Source: Ascoidea tarda (nom. inval.) (Eukaryota; Ascomycota; Saccharomycetes; Ascoideales; Ascoideaceae). From it: a DNA stretch of 31,844 bases. The first letter of the stretch is position 1; the number at the start of each line of letters is the position of its first letter. Location: assembly GCA_030560485.1 (NCBI GenBank), contig JAKTTS010000135.1:1-31844 (forward strand), read 5' to 3'. Below the pieces are notes generated by a model. That model ran no database searches, had not been told where the DNA came from, and saw only the letters and a list, made by a program, of their open reading frames with translations. A program made the position numbers and the translations under genes. Of this stretch, positions 1 through 7,372 are shown one piece after another.

Positions 1-37
1 CTAGATTTAAATAGAGTAAACCAAATTATACATCATC

Positions 38-2209
38 TTAAAATCCATAATCATCCGTCAGTGAATTTTCAATAATAACTAATCCACATGTCGTTCCTAC
101 TGCATACCAGTTAAAACAATTGACATTTTTATTCCATTTTAAACAATTAACGGACATTTCTGGAGGATAAATTTTATCGTCATTATCATCATCATTATTA
201 TTATTCTCATCCACATCATTGTCTTTTTCCTTAATGCTCTTCATTTTTCCATTTTTCCCATTTTCATTCACCGCCCCAGTCGGTAATAATTTTGAAATTT
301 CATAATTTGATAGTATATTATAAATCTTGGTAAAACTATTATATTGAACTCTCCATAGTTTTATAACTTTATAATTTGGCGTTGATCCCTTTTTAGAATT
401 TAAAAATCTTCTTAACATGTTTCCTAAAAAGACGTTTCCGTCCGAGCCTCCTGTTAATATCATTGGATGCAAATTTGACACATTTAATGAAGAAATTGTG
501 CCATCATGTCTTGTTAGGGGGGACAATTGATTTAAAATCTTTTGTGAGGAAATTTTCGATTCTTTTAAATCGGACGTTATATACGCTAATAAAATTGGAG
601 AGAAATCGATTAAAAAGCTCATTGATTTGGATCTTGAGGACAAATTATATGAATTGATCAAGTCATTTAAATCGGATTGAATTGTATAGCCATCAGTACC
701 TGTAGTTACAATGATAGTATTATTATAATTTGGATAACTTTTTTGTATTATTAAATTTGAAAGGTAGCTGTCATGTTTTTTAATTAAAAAAATTGGAACT
801 GAGTAATGATTGTCGATGATTTTAAATTGAGACAAGTAACCATTATTTGTGCCAACAATTATTGAAATGGAGTCAAGCCAATCATGACAAGTTATCTTAT
901 AAGGGTATGGTAGAGATATTTCTAATATTGGTTTAATCATTTGTTGATAGTGTTGAGTATCGTTTGAGTTCGTGCCATTATTATTATTATTATTATTATA
1001 TTGATTATAAAATTGATCATCAAAGATTTTAAATAATCTAATTTTACCATCAGAAAATAGACAACTTATCAAAGAGATCGAGTTATCATTATGAATAATG
1101 GTGGACAAATAATTGTTTTTGTTGAAATCGATTGGACAAATTTTAATTGAAATTATATGACCCCAGTTTTTAAAAAGGTATGAATGAAAAAGAGATAGAT
1201 GATTTAAAGACATATCTAATTTGTAAATCTTTAAGGTTGAATTGTAATTAAAGCTATTATTAAAAATAGATAAAGAAGGGTTTAGCAAGTTTTCAGATTG
1301 GTTTGATTGATGCAATTGAATACCAGAGATTAAAAGGTATTGGTAATTTGAAATCGAGTTATTTAAATTAGTATTGAATAAATCGTTTTTATCATGAATA
1401 TTGTTATTAATATTTTTTTTGTTAAGGGAAAATTGTAGCCAGATTAAATCAGTAATAACTCCACCGAAATTTAGTATAAAGCCATTTCTTTGATTTAAGT
1501 TTACTGGATTAGGAGGATTGATTGTGTTGGTGATTTGATTGAATGAAATCGATTGATCAGCAAGTAGAGTTATAAATTTTTCATCATTGTTGTCGATATA
1601 ATCAATCGAAAATTTTATTGTGTTCGTTAGGTTGATTTGGTTTTCAAATTGAGATTTATCCAAATTAACAAACCCATCGGTATTATTTTGAGCATTAGCT
1701 TGAGATGTTATGAGATTTCTTAAGAATTCCAAGTCATTGTTAGCAAAATTAATATCTTCATTGAGATTATCGTTGAGATTGCCATTAAAATTTTCGTTGG
1801 GAGTGTGGTACCCATAGAGAGTAGGAAAAGTGTAATTCAAATAGCTGTCTAAGATTCTCCTCTTGATTAGATACACAATGGAAGGAAGATTGATCCTGAA
1901 AATGCAGTTTTTGAAGATCTCCCTGATTTGAACCACATTAACCAAAGACAATTTGTTTGCACCATAGTACGATAGCAATCTCTCCCTGACAGATCCAGTG
2001 TCTCTTCTCGCAGGAACAGCATCAGTGGAGTCGCTGCTATGGGTAGCTCGAATGGAAAAAGAGTCAAAGGTGTACTGGGAAAGCACAAGTGCAAGCTGCT
2101 CCGCAGCAAGTTCGCTGTTGTCATCGAACATAAGAGGAGCAGTGTTTTGGGAAGACATGGTTGTGTGATTTCCTCCTCCAGTTCCAGCTCCAGCCCAGAA
2201 GCTGCTCAA
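38..2209 (-). CDS. TFC6: TFIIIC subunit Tfc6-like WD40 protein
   Basis: This probably encodes the tau91 subunit of TFIIIC, the factor that binds the B box of tRNA genes and recruits TFIIIB for RNA polymerase III. The ORF is 723 residues; S. cerevisiae Tfc6 is about 670. WD40-like blades are visible at roughly residues 245-300, 350-395, 430-465 and 565-600 (HDGTISSL..HPMILTGGSDG, then GNMLRRFLNSKK), followed by a closing strand near the C terminus (NWYAVGTTCGLVIIE). Asn-rich inserts lie near residues 135-155 and 403-415, and an Asp/Asn/Lys-rich insert lies before the last strand. Two in-frame start codons exist, at 2209 and 2158; I cannot decide between them. Identification rests on recalled similarity of the C-terminal propeller, plus B boxes in the promoter like those at S. 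cerevisiae TFC6. Another WD40 protein remains possible. Confidence 0.68.
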   Translation of the reverse strand: MSSFWAGAGTGGGNHTTMSSQNTAPLMFDDNSELAAEQLALVLSQYTFDSFSIRATHSSDSTDAVPARRDTGSVRERLLSYYGANKLSLVNVVQIREIFKNCIFRINLPSIVYLIKRRILDSYLNYTFPTLYGYHTPNENFNGNLNDNLNEDINFANNDLEFLRNLITSQANAQNNTDGFVNLDKSQFENQINLTNTIKFSIDYIDNNDEKFITLLADQSISFNQITNTINPPNPVNLNQRNGFILNFGGVITDLIWLQFSLNKKNINNNIHDKNDLFNTNLNNSISNYQYLLISGIQLHQSNQSENLLNPSLSIFNNSFNYNSTLKIYKLDMSLNHLSLFHSYLFKNWGHIISIKICPIDFNKNNYLSTIIHNDNSISLISCLFSDGKIRLFKIFDDQFYNQYNNNNNNNGTNSNDTQHYQQMIKPILEISLPYPYKITCHDWLDSISIIVGTNNGYLSQFKIIDNHYSVPIFLIKKHDSYLSNLIIQKSYPNYNNTIIVTTGTDGYTIQSDLNDLINSYNLSSRSKSMSFLIDFSPILLAYITSDLKESKISSQKILNQLSPLTRHDGTISSLNVSNLHPMILTGGSDGNVFLGNMLRRFLNSKKGSTPNYKVIKLWRVQYNSFTKIYNILSNYEISKLLPTGAVNENGKNGKMKSIKEKDNDVDENNNNDDDNDDKIYPPEMSVNCLKWNKNVNCFNWYAVGTTCGLVIIENSLTDDYGF

Positions 2210-2258
2210 GACCTGATTATATCGTCATCCGTTTTGGGACGCCCGAAAAACGCCCGTC

Positions 2259-2305
2259 GCAGGAGTCGAACCTGCACCTCCACAAGGTGTTCCAGGTTCG
2301 ACTCC
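2259..2305. promoter_or_regulatory. Inverted pair of B boxes (ETC-like TFIIIC site)
   Basis: Two exact copies of the pol III B box GGTTCGACTCC (consensus GGTTCGANTCC) face each other: minus strand 2262-2272 and plus strand 2295-2305. They sit in 13-bp inverted arms (2262-2274 and 2293-2305) with a further CACCT/AGGTG pair inside. The left copy alone also forms a perfect T-arm (2259-2275, five base pairs around a TTCGACT loop). Each box is followed within about 25 nt by a T5 run in its own direction. I found no A box and no partner acceptor strand, so this is not a tRNA gene. It lies 53-100 bp upstream of the longer TFC6 start. In S. cerevisiae the extra-TFIIIC site ETC6 sits in the TFC6 promoter and mediates autoregulation; the same role here is inferred. 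Confidence 0.75.
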
Positions 2306-2328
2306 CAGCAAAGCACCGCTGAAAATGC

Positions 2329-2371
2329 TTTTTCCGGCATTTCCCGGAATTTTCCAGGGCTTTTCCAGGGC
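2329..2371. repeat. Four helically phased TTTCC-GG units
   Basis: Four consecutive units of 11, 10, 11 and 11 bp start at 2329, 2340, 2350 and 2361. Each has a T-run, then CC, then GG. The last two are identical (TTTTCCAGGGC). They lie just beyond the B-box pair in the 545-bp TFC6-PFY1 shared promoter (2210-2754). One unit per helical turn suggests a multi-site protein array or a bendable segment; the factor is unknown. Confidence 0.6.
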
Positions 2372-2601
2372 CTCGAAGAGCTCCAGCGAACAAAACGAGC
2401 TGGCACTAAGCAGCCGTTGGAAAGAGCGCAGCTGCTCAGGCAACCCCCTTTCTAGGGCTCTTCTGGCGCATACGTGCCGTTTCCAGAGGGACTTTGCTGT
2501 GGGTCCGCGGGTGTAACCAGGTCACCCCCATACTACCAGCGCGTTTCGCACGGGGATATAGTTTTTCCTCGTCGGCTCTGCTCACCTCCAGAGACTCTCC
2601 C

Positions 2602-2607
2602 TATAAA
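2602..2607 (+). promoter_or_regulatory. TATA box of PFY1
   Basis: TATAAA stands about 150 bp before the profilin start codon, in the pyrimidine-rich part of the shared promoter. Profilin is strongly and constitutively expressed in yeasts, which fits a TATA-containing promoter. Upstream, 2505-2545 has a CCGCGGGTGTAACC stretch and a C-rich CACCCCCATAC stretch. They resemble general regulatory factor sites (Reb1 and Rap1 types) only imperfectly. Confidence 0.45.
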
Positions 2608-2754
2608 TTCTCCCTTTTGCTCAGTTCAACTGCTACTTGCAACTTCATTTTATATCTTGTCTTGAAATAACTCTACTTTGCTATTGACTGCTCGTCTGTT
2701 GGTGGCTGATTCTTTTTTCTCGAAACTAATTCTCGTTTTTCTCTCTTTGCTGAA

Positions 2755-3229
2755 ATGTCCTGGAATTGTGAGTTTCTTGTACTGTCTTTAATACCAGATT
2801 GAATTCTACCCAATTTTCAACCTCCAGTTTTCATTTTACTAACTCATTTGCCCCATCACAGCTTACACTGATAGCATTATCAACAGTGGCTTCTCCAATG
2901 GTGCTGCCATTTACTCCAGAGATGGCAAGGGTTTGTGGGCTGAATCCAACGGCTTGATTTTCAATGCTCAGGAAATTGCCGAAATAGCAGCTGGTTTTGA
3001 TGAACCTTCTCATTTGCAAAGCAATGGGTTGCACTATAAAGGCACTAAATATTTCTTGTTAAGAGTCGACGACAGGACCATTCACGCTAAGCATGAAGTT
3101 GATGGTATCTTTTGTGTTAGAACAAACCAAGCTATTGTGATTGCTCATTATACTAAAGGTACCCAACCAAACCAATGCTCAACTTTTGTTGAAAAATTAG
3201 CTGATTATCTAATTAGTCTTGGTTATTAA
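2755..3229 (+). CDS. PFY1: Profilin
   Basis: Profilin binds actin monomers, polyproline and phosphoinositides and feeds actin to formins in the cytoplasm. Two exons, 2755-2767 and 2862-3229, give 126 residues, the usual yeast profilin length. Exon 1 encodes MSWN plus the first base of a serine codon; splicing continues as SYTDSIINSGF. The family signatures are all present: N-terminal MSW..YTD, the central LQSNGLHYKGTKYFLLR(V)DDRTI core, and the C-terminal KLADYLISLGY helix. S. cerevisiae PFY1 also carries an intron right after the first codons. The start is fixed by the conserved MSW. It shares its promoter with TFC6 on the opposite strand. Confidence 0.97.
2768..2861 (+). other. PFY1 intron
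   Basis: A 94-nt intron with donor GTGAGT (2768-2773), a perfect TACTAAC branch point at 2837-2843 and acceptor CAG ending at 2861. It interrupts codon 5 after its first base. Removing it restores the conserved profilin N terminus. Confidence 0.95.
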
Positions 3230-3660
3230 TCTCACTCGCTTTCAATATCATTACACTGTCACCATCACTATCACTATCACCATCTCTTTTTTTTTCACTC
3301 TCTTAATTTCAATCCTCATTTTAACCTTGCTGTCCTACTCAAAAATCAAATGAATAACTTCCTGCTTTTCTCATTTACTTGTTATCCATTGATTGGTTAT
3401 TTTATTGATTTACACATTTATTTATTTATTTATTTATTTATCTGTTTATCTGTTTATTTAATATATAACGTAGACTTATCATATTTTTTATTTCAAATTA
3501 CCTTATTTTACTTTACTTTACTTTACTTTTCTTATACATAACCATAATCTAAAGCCTTTTTTCATTTGTACTCTCATTTTTGCAACCATCAGTTTTGCTA
3601 TGATTTCGTTCACAATTCCTCACAGAGTTCACATTTCGCATTGCTCGTTCCATACATTGC
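3230..3660. other. Convergent 3' region with simple repeats
   Basis: This lies between the 3' ends of PFY1 (+) and the YCII gene (-). It holds a TATC/CATC-rich stretch (3243-3290), a run of TTTA units passing into TTTATCTG units (about 3417-3460), and CTTTA repeats (about 3505-3535). Such AT-rich tracts are typical of yeast 3' ends and probably hold the polyadenylation signals. No gene is seen. Confidence 0.6.
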
Positions 3661-3996
3661 CTATTTCTTAGCAATTCTAGCTGCACATCCATATGGGTAG
3701 ATTAAAATATTGTCCAAGTCCCAAATGCCTTCTTTCGCGAAAACATCCTTCTTGATGAACTCCAACACCTCTTCTCTCGTATCGGCTTCAATGTTGTATG
3801 TGCTTCCTGCAAAATTCAACGGTTTGCCCAATTCTGGAATCTCGTTGAAAATAGCTCCAACATTTGTAACCTTGCCTGATTCAACTGCTGGCGGAATCGC
3901 TGCTAAATGCTGGGGCCTGAACTTGCTGCGATCAGATCCTGCCTTGTCGAAAACAACTACTAACCATTCAACCATCTTGGGTACTGTGCTTCTCAT
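3661..3996 (-). CDS. YCII-domain (dimeric alpha/beta-barrel) protein
   Basis: A 111-residue protein, all of it one YCII-related domain: a hydrophobic first strand (VEWLVVVFDK), the conserved RPQHL with His as in the YCII active site, the GKVTNVGAIF strand, and a C-terminal KEGIWDLDNILIYPYGCAARI strand. The family is related to muconolactone isomerase-like ferredoxin folds. Most fungal members have no known substrate, so I give no function. An internal Met at residue 8, just before EWLVVV, is an equally good start and would match the shorter family members. It is convergent with PFY1. Its upstream region holds three phased AAACGTACAA boxes. Confidence 0.8.
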   Translation of the reverse strand: MRSTVPKMVEWLVVVFDKAGSDRSKFRPQHLAAIPPAVESGKVTNVGAIFNEIPELGKPLNFAGSTYNIEADTREEVLEFIKKDVFAKEGIWDLDNILIYPYGCAARIAKK

Positions 3997-4150
3997 GTAC
4001 TTTCTCGCTCAAATAGCTTGCTTTTGACACTTGGAGGTCTAACAACTCCCTCCTTCTGCCTCACCCCAATTTATATTCTTCTCCCTCTCTTGCTGCGTCC
4101 TCTCATTGGTCGCTTTATCCCACAGCAGCAATTTAGATCATTTCTCAAAC

Positions 4151-4182
4151 AAACGTACAAAAAACGTACAAGAAACGTACAA
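4151..4182. repeat. Three AAACGTACAA boxes at 11-bp period
   Basis: AAACGTACAA occurs at 4151-4160, 4162-4171 and 4173-4182, exactly one helical turn apart. It lies 155-187 bp upstream of the YCII gene, which reads leftwards. The core ACGT is palindromic. It looks like a multimerised activator site; the factor is unknown. The rest of 3997-4438 holds the promoter with a CT-rich stretch and a short GTTTTCC/GGAAAAC inverted repeat near 4250-4270. Confidence 0.65.
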
Positions 4183-4329
4183 AAATTGTAACTCAAATGT
4201 AAAAAAAGTGCTCACAAACCCACGTCCACGTTATATCGCCTAACCTTGGTTTTCCTTGCTTCGGAAAACATCCTTTCGTAACATATACGGACTCGTGCGA
4301 AATAATTTTATTCGTTATCATTCGTAATC

Positions 4330-4438
4330 ATTAGATGATACACTATCCTATAGACAGATCTTTAGATAAATCTGTAGATAAATCTGTAGAACAACCTATA
4401 GATTATCCTATAGACTATTTTATAGATTATCCTATAGA
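4330..4438. repeat. Degenerate tandem repeat downstream of SHE9
   Basis: The stretch directly downstream of the SHE9 stop is built from short, partly self-complementary units: AGATAAATCTGT twice (about 4363-4390), then CCTATAGATTAT/CCTATAGAC units alternating to the stop codon. On the SHE9 transcript this is the start of the 3' UTR and could fold into several small hairpins. Replication slippage of a palindromic unit is a simple origin. Confidence 0.6.
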
Positions 4439-7144
4439 CTAAATAGAATAAACCAACTTCATAATTATCGTGCCAACAAACACTCCAAAACTCATCATAC
4501 TACCTAACATGTACAAAAATTCAATTCTTTCCACTTTGATAAATTTAACACTGCTGTTATTATAAATCAACACATTGACATTATCAATCCATGACAATCT
4601 AACATCATTCATCAAATAATAAAAGTTCCGTGTATCATTCATCATTTTCTTAATTTGAAACGTCATCTTACTGAAATTTCTCTTTATATTTGTATATGTA
4701 AACGTTCTTATGATTTTTTTATTCAATCCCTTTATCAATTTATTTGGTTCTTTCAATTTATTATAAATCGAATTGAAATAATCTCTTATACTCAAAAAAC
4801 TGGGAATTATACTCATCGATAATTGAATTGGATATCTAAATGTTAATATAAATGTTCTTGCTGGATTGTAACTTCCGTTTTCGTTTTCGTTTTCATCTTC
4901 ATTCTCAATTCCATTAATACTTTCGCTTTCATCTTTATCAAATTTACTTGTAGCACTATCAACCTTACTGATTTTATGACTACTATCATCATCAATTGTT
5001 TCTATTGCCATTATCTCGTCATCTGGAGATCCCATTTCTTTTTCTTTTCCATCTAAACCAACCTTTTTAACGCCTTCAGTTTTCAAAATATTACCTCTCA
5101 ATGACTCATATATTTTATTTGCCATTAAATTTGCATTTTCATCACTAATCGAATCGATTTTGATTGTTATAATCTTTTCCGTATTTCTATTTTCATTGTA
5201 CATATTTTGGATATTTTCAATAATGGATTTAATCCGTTCTTCAAATCTATTAATTAATTTATTTCTCTTCAATGGTTCAAAAATCGTTTGAACCATTATA
5301 AATAACATGACGTTTAAAAGCATCAATAAAAATGTACCATACGATGAAACTCGTCTGATTTTGTCAGACCAAATTTGTTCTTCATGGTATCTTCTTAAAA
5401 TTTCCTTCGATAGCTCCTGTTGATTAGTGTCCAACTCAAATTCTGCTTCTTCCAACTCTTGACTGCTGTTTTTAACATTTTTTTCATTTGTGTGGTCCGA
5501 TCGATATAGTTTTGTAAAATTTTCCAAATCAGTTGGGGTCCACATGTGTTTTCTGGTTAATAATTCATTAATCTCTCTTTGAGAATCAGTTCGTAATTTT
5601 ATAGCATTTTGGTAAATCTCTTTTTGAAATTTAACTTTTTCCCTTGATTTGGCCAAGTTTTGTTCAATAATTTCAATTTTATTTTTCATTTTGCCAATGT
5701 TTTTATAATCAGTTATTTCATTAATTGCATTTTTAAGAAAAACTATCAACTTGTCCAAGTTTTTATAAAAGTTTTCCTTTAATTGAACCAATTTGAGATT
5801 CAATTGTTGTTTTTTATTATTTTTTCGAATTATAAAGTTTTTCTTAAATTGAATAAAATGAAATTTGGGATTTGTAATTATTGAAAAAATTAGTTTAAAA
5901 AAATTTATATATTTTACTGGAATCTTTGGAATTTGAATTTTAGGAAAACTCGGAATAAATTTTTTAAAACTAAATTTCAGACTTTTATTATTATTATTAT
6001 TACCATTACCATTAGTAGTAGTAATAGTAGTAGTAGTAGTGTGTTTTTGATTTTTAATATCTTTATCTTTATCTTTTTTATTTGAATTTAATAGAATAAA
6101 TTGGGGTTGTAAAGAATTGGAATTTTTATAAGTATTTAAATTTTGGTTGAATATTGATTTAAATTTTTGATAATCAAAGGATTGTCTTTGGTTATCATTA
6201 GAATTGATATCTTCGTATGATTTAGTGGAATCAGAAGACAAAGATGGCGAAGAAAGAGAAGGAGAAGAATTTATCTGGTTATCGTTATTGAGAATTTCAT
6301 TATTTACAATATTTTGATTTTGATTTTCAATTTTCAGGTCTGGTGATTCATTTTGTTTATCTTGTAGAGCCAATTTTTCAGTTTCAAGTTTTTGATTTTC
6401 TTTTTGTTTTATTAATTGCTGATTTTTAATTTTTTCATTATGCAATCTTTTTTTTTCTTTTTCTTCTTGTTGCTGCAATTTTTTTATTCTCTCAAGCTCA
6501 ATTTGTTTTTGTCTTTCAATTTCTTTAAATTCCTCTTTTTTTTGTCTTATTAGATCGTTTATTGGATCGTTTAAATCATCTAGGATATCATCATTGCTAT
6601 TTCTATCTTTGTCTTTATCTTTATCATTTTCAATGTTATTTTGATTGGAATTTTCATCAGAATAAGATGCCGAATTTGAATTCTCATTGACAACAGCTAG
6701 AGGTATTATGGGAAAATTATCTTTGTGCATGCTTTTATTATTGGAATGTTGATTTATATGATCTATATCTTTACCTGTTCTGTTGTTCATGCTGTGTAAA
6801 TTTCCATGACTATTGGAACTTATACTTTGATTTATGTCTATTGTTTTGTCGATGTTTGTATCAAACTGAGTACTGTTATTCGGTTTTTTAATAAAATCGT
6901 TTATATGGTTGTTTTTCTTATTCCCCTTTCTACTGTTATTGCCATTGAAGGTCGAGTAGCATCTGATACAAAGATGCAATCGATGTATATGGAGCTGGAC
7001 ATTGAAAGTGTGGGTGCTTCGTTGGTTGTTGAAAAATGCTAACTTTAGAGAACTATGTACAAGGGAAGAATTAACAACACCACTGAACTTGGAGACTGGA
7101 GAAAAGTAGACACAAGACTTGAAGGCCAATAGGCTGCTCGACAT
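4439..7144 (-). CDS. SHE9: Mitochondrial inner-membrane protein She9/Mdm33
   Basis: She9/Mdm33 is an inner-membrane protein of mitochondria whose loss gives ring-shaped organelles; it affects inner-membrane fission and phospholipid homeostasis. The signature is at residues 495-640: a long coiled coil with LLTRKHMWTPTDLENFTKLYRSDH, then RYHEEQIWSDKIRR, then a membrane span (about 603-622) ending in the conserved FEPLKR. A second span is the extreme C terminus (about 876-898). The first 64 residues are rich in Arg, Lys and Ser and lack acidic residues, as in a matrix-targeting sequence, which supports the start at 7144. At 901 residues it is about twice the S. cerevisiae length (456). The excess is an Asn-rich and K/E-rich coiled-coil region (residues 80-440) and a Ser/Asp/Glu insert in the C-terminal half. 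Confidence 0.93.
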   Translation of the reverse strand: MSSSLLAFKSCVYFSPVSKFSGVVNSSLVHSSLKLAFFNNQRSTHTFNVQLHIHRLHLCIRCYSTFNGNNSRKGNKKNNHINDFIKKPNNSTQFDTNIDKTIDINQSISSNSHGNLHSMNNRTGKDIDHINQHSNNKSMHKDNFPIIPLAVVNENSNSASYSDENSNQNNIENDKDKDKDRNSNDDILDDLNDPINDLIRQKKEEFKEIERQKQIELERIKKLQQQEEKEKKRLHNEKIKNQQLIKQKENQKLETEKLALQDKQNESPDLKIENQNQNIVNNEILNNDNQINSSPSLSSPSLSSDSTKSYEDINSNDNQRQSFDYQKFKSIFNQNLNTYKNSNSLQPQFILLNSNKKDKDKDIKNQKHTTTTTITTTNGNGNNNNNKSLKFSFKKFIPSFPKIQIPKIPVKYINFFKLIFSIITNPKFHFIQFKKNFIIRKNNKKQQLNLKLVQLKENFYKNLDKLIVFLKNAINEITDYKNIGKMKNKIEIIEQNLAKSREKVKFQKEIYQNAIKLRTDSQREINELLTRKHMWTPTDLENFTKLYRSDHTNEKNVKNSSQELEEAEFELDTNQQELSKEILRRYHEEQIWSDKIRRVSSYGTFLLMLLNVMLFIMVQTIFEPLKRNKLINRFEERIKSIIENIQNMYNENRNTEKIITIKIDSISDENANLMANKIYESLRGNILKTEGVKKVGLDGKEKEMGSPDDEIMAIETIDDDSSHKISKVDSATSKFDKDESESINGIENEDENENENGSYNPARTFILTFRYPIQLSMSIIPSFLSIRDYFNSIYNKLKEPNKLIKGLNKKIIRTFTYTNIKRNFSKMTFQIKKMMNDTRNFYYLMNDVRLSWIDNVNVLIYNNSSVKFIKVERIEFLYMLGSMMSFGVFVGTIIMKLVYSI

Positions 7145-7300
7145 TCTTCACCAACTGCTCAGCAACACAACAATCTGGTACTTCTTTCTCTTCTTCTTTA
7201 CCATCTTTTTTATCTTCTTTTCCTTCGCTTTCCGGGTGCAAAATCTGCGCGATGCAATTCGCCCGCAAAGGACCCCCGCACCCGTGGCGACGCTCTCCTT

Positions 7301-7345
7301 TGCTGCTTCTGCTGCTTTTGCTGCTTCTGCTGCTTCTGCTGCTTC
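7301..7345. repeat. CTGCTT repeat between SHE9 and ESF1
   Basis: GCTGCTTCT/GCTGCTTTT units run for about 45 bp in the 228-bp gap between the SHE9 start and the ESF1 stop. On the minus strand this is an AAGCAG tract, so it serves as ESF1 3' UTR and SHE9 upstream region. It translates in one frame as a KQQ repeat but has no gene context. Confidence 0.65.
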
Positions 7346-7372
7346 ATCTTCAGCGAGTCTGTGTATTGGTGT

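Noticed and set aside
2245-2310. tRNA gene suggested by a perfect T-arm and B box
   Set aside because: No acceptor-stem partner, no A box and no anticodon arm on either strand; the second inverted B box argues for a TFIIIC site instead.
2039-2455. 138-codon plus-strand ORF across the TFC6 start and promoter
   Set aside because: It crosses the conserved TFC6 N terminus in antisense and includes the B-box palindrome; no similarity seen.
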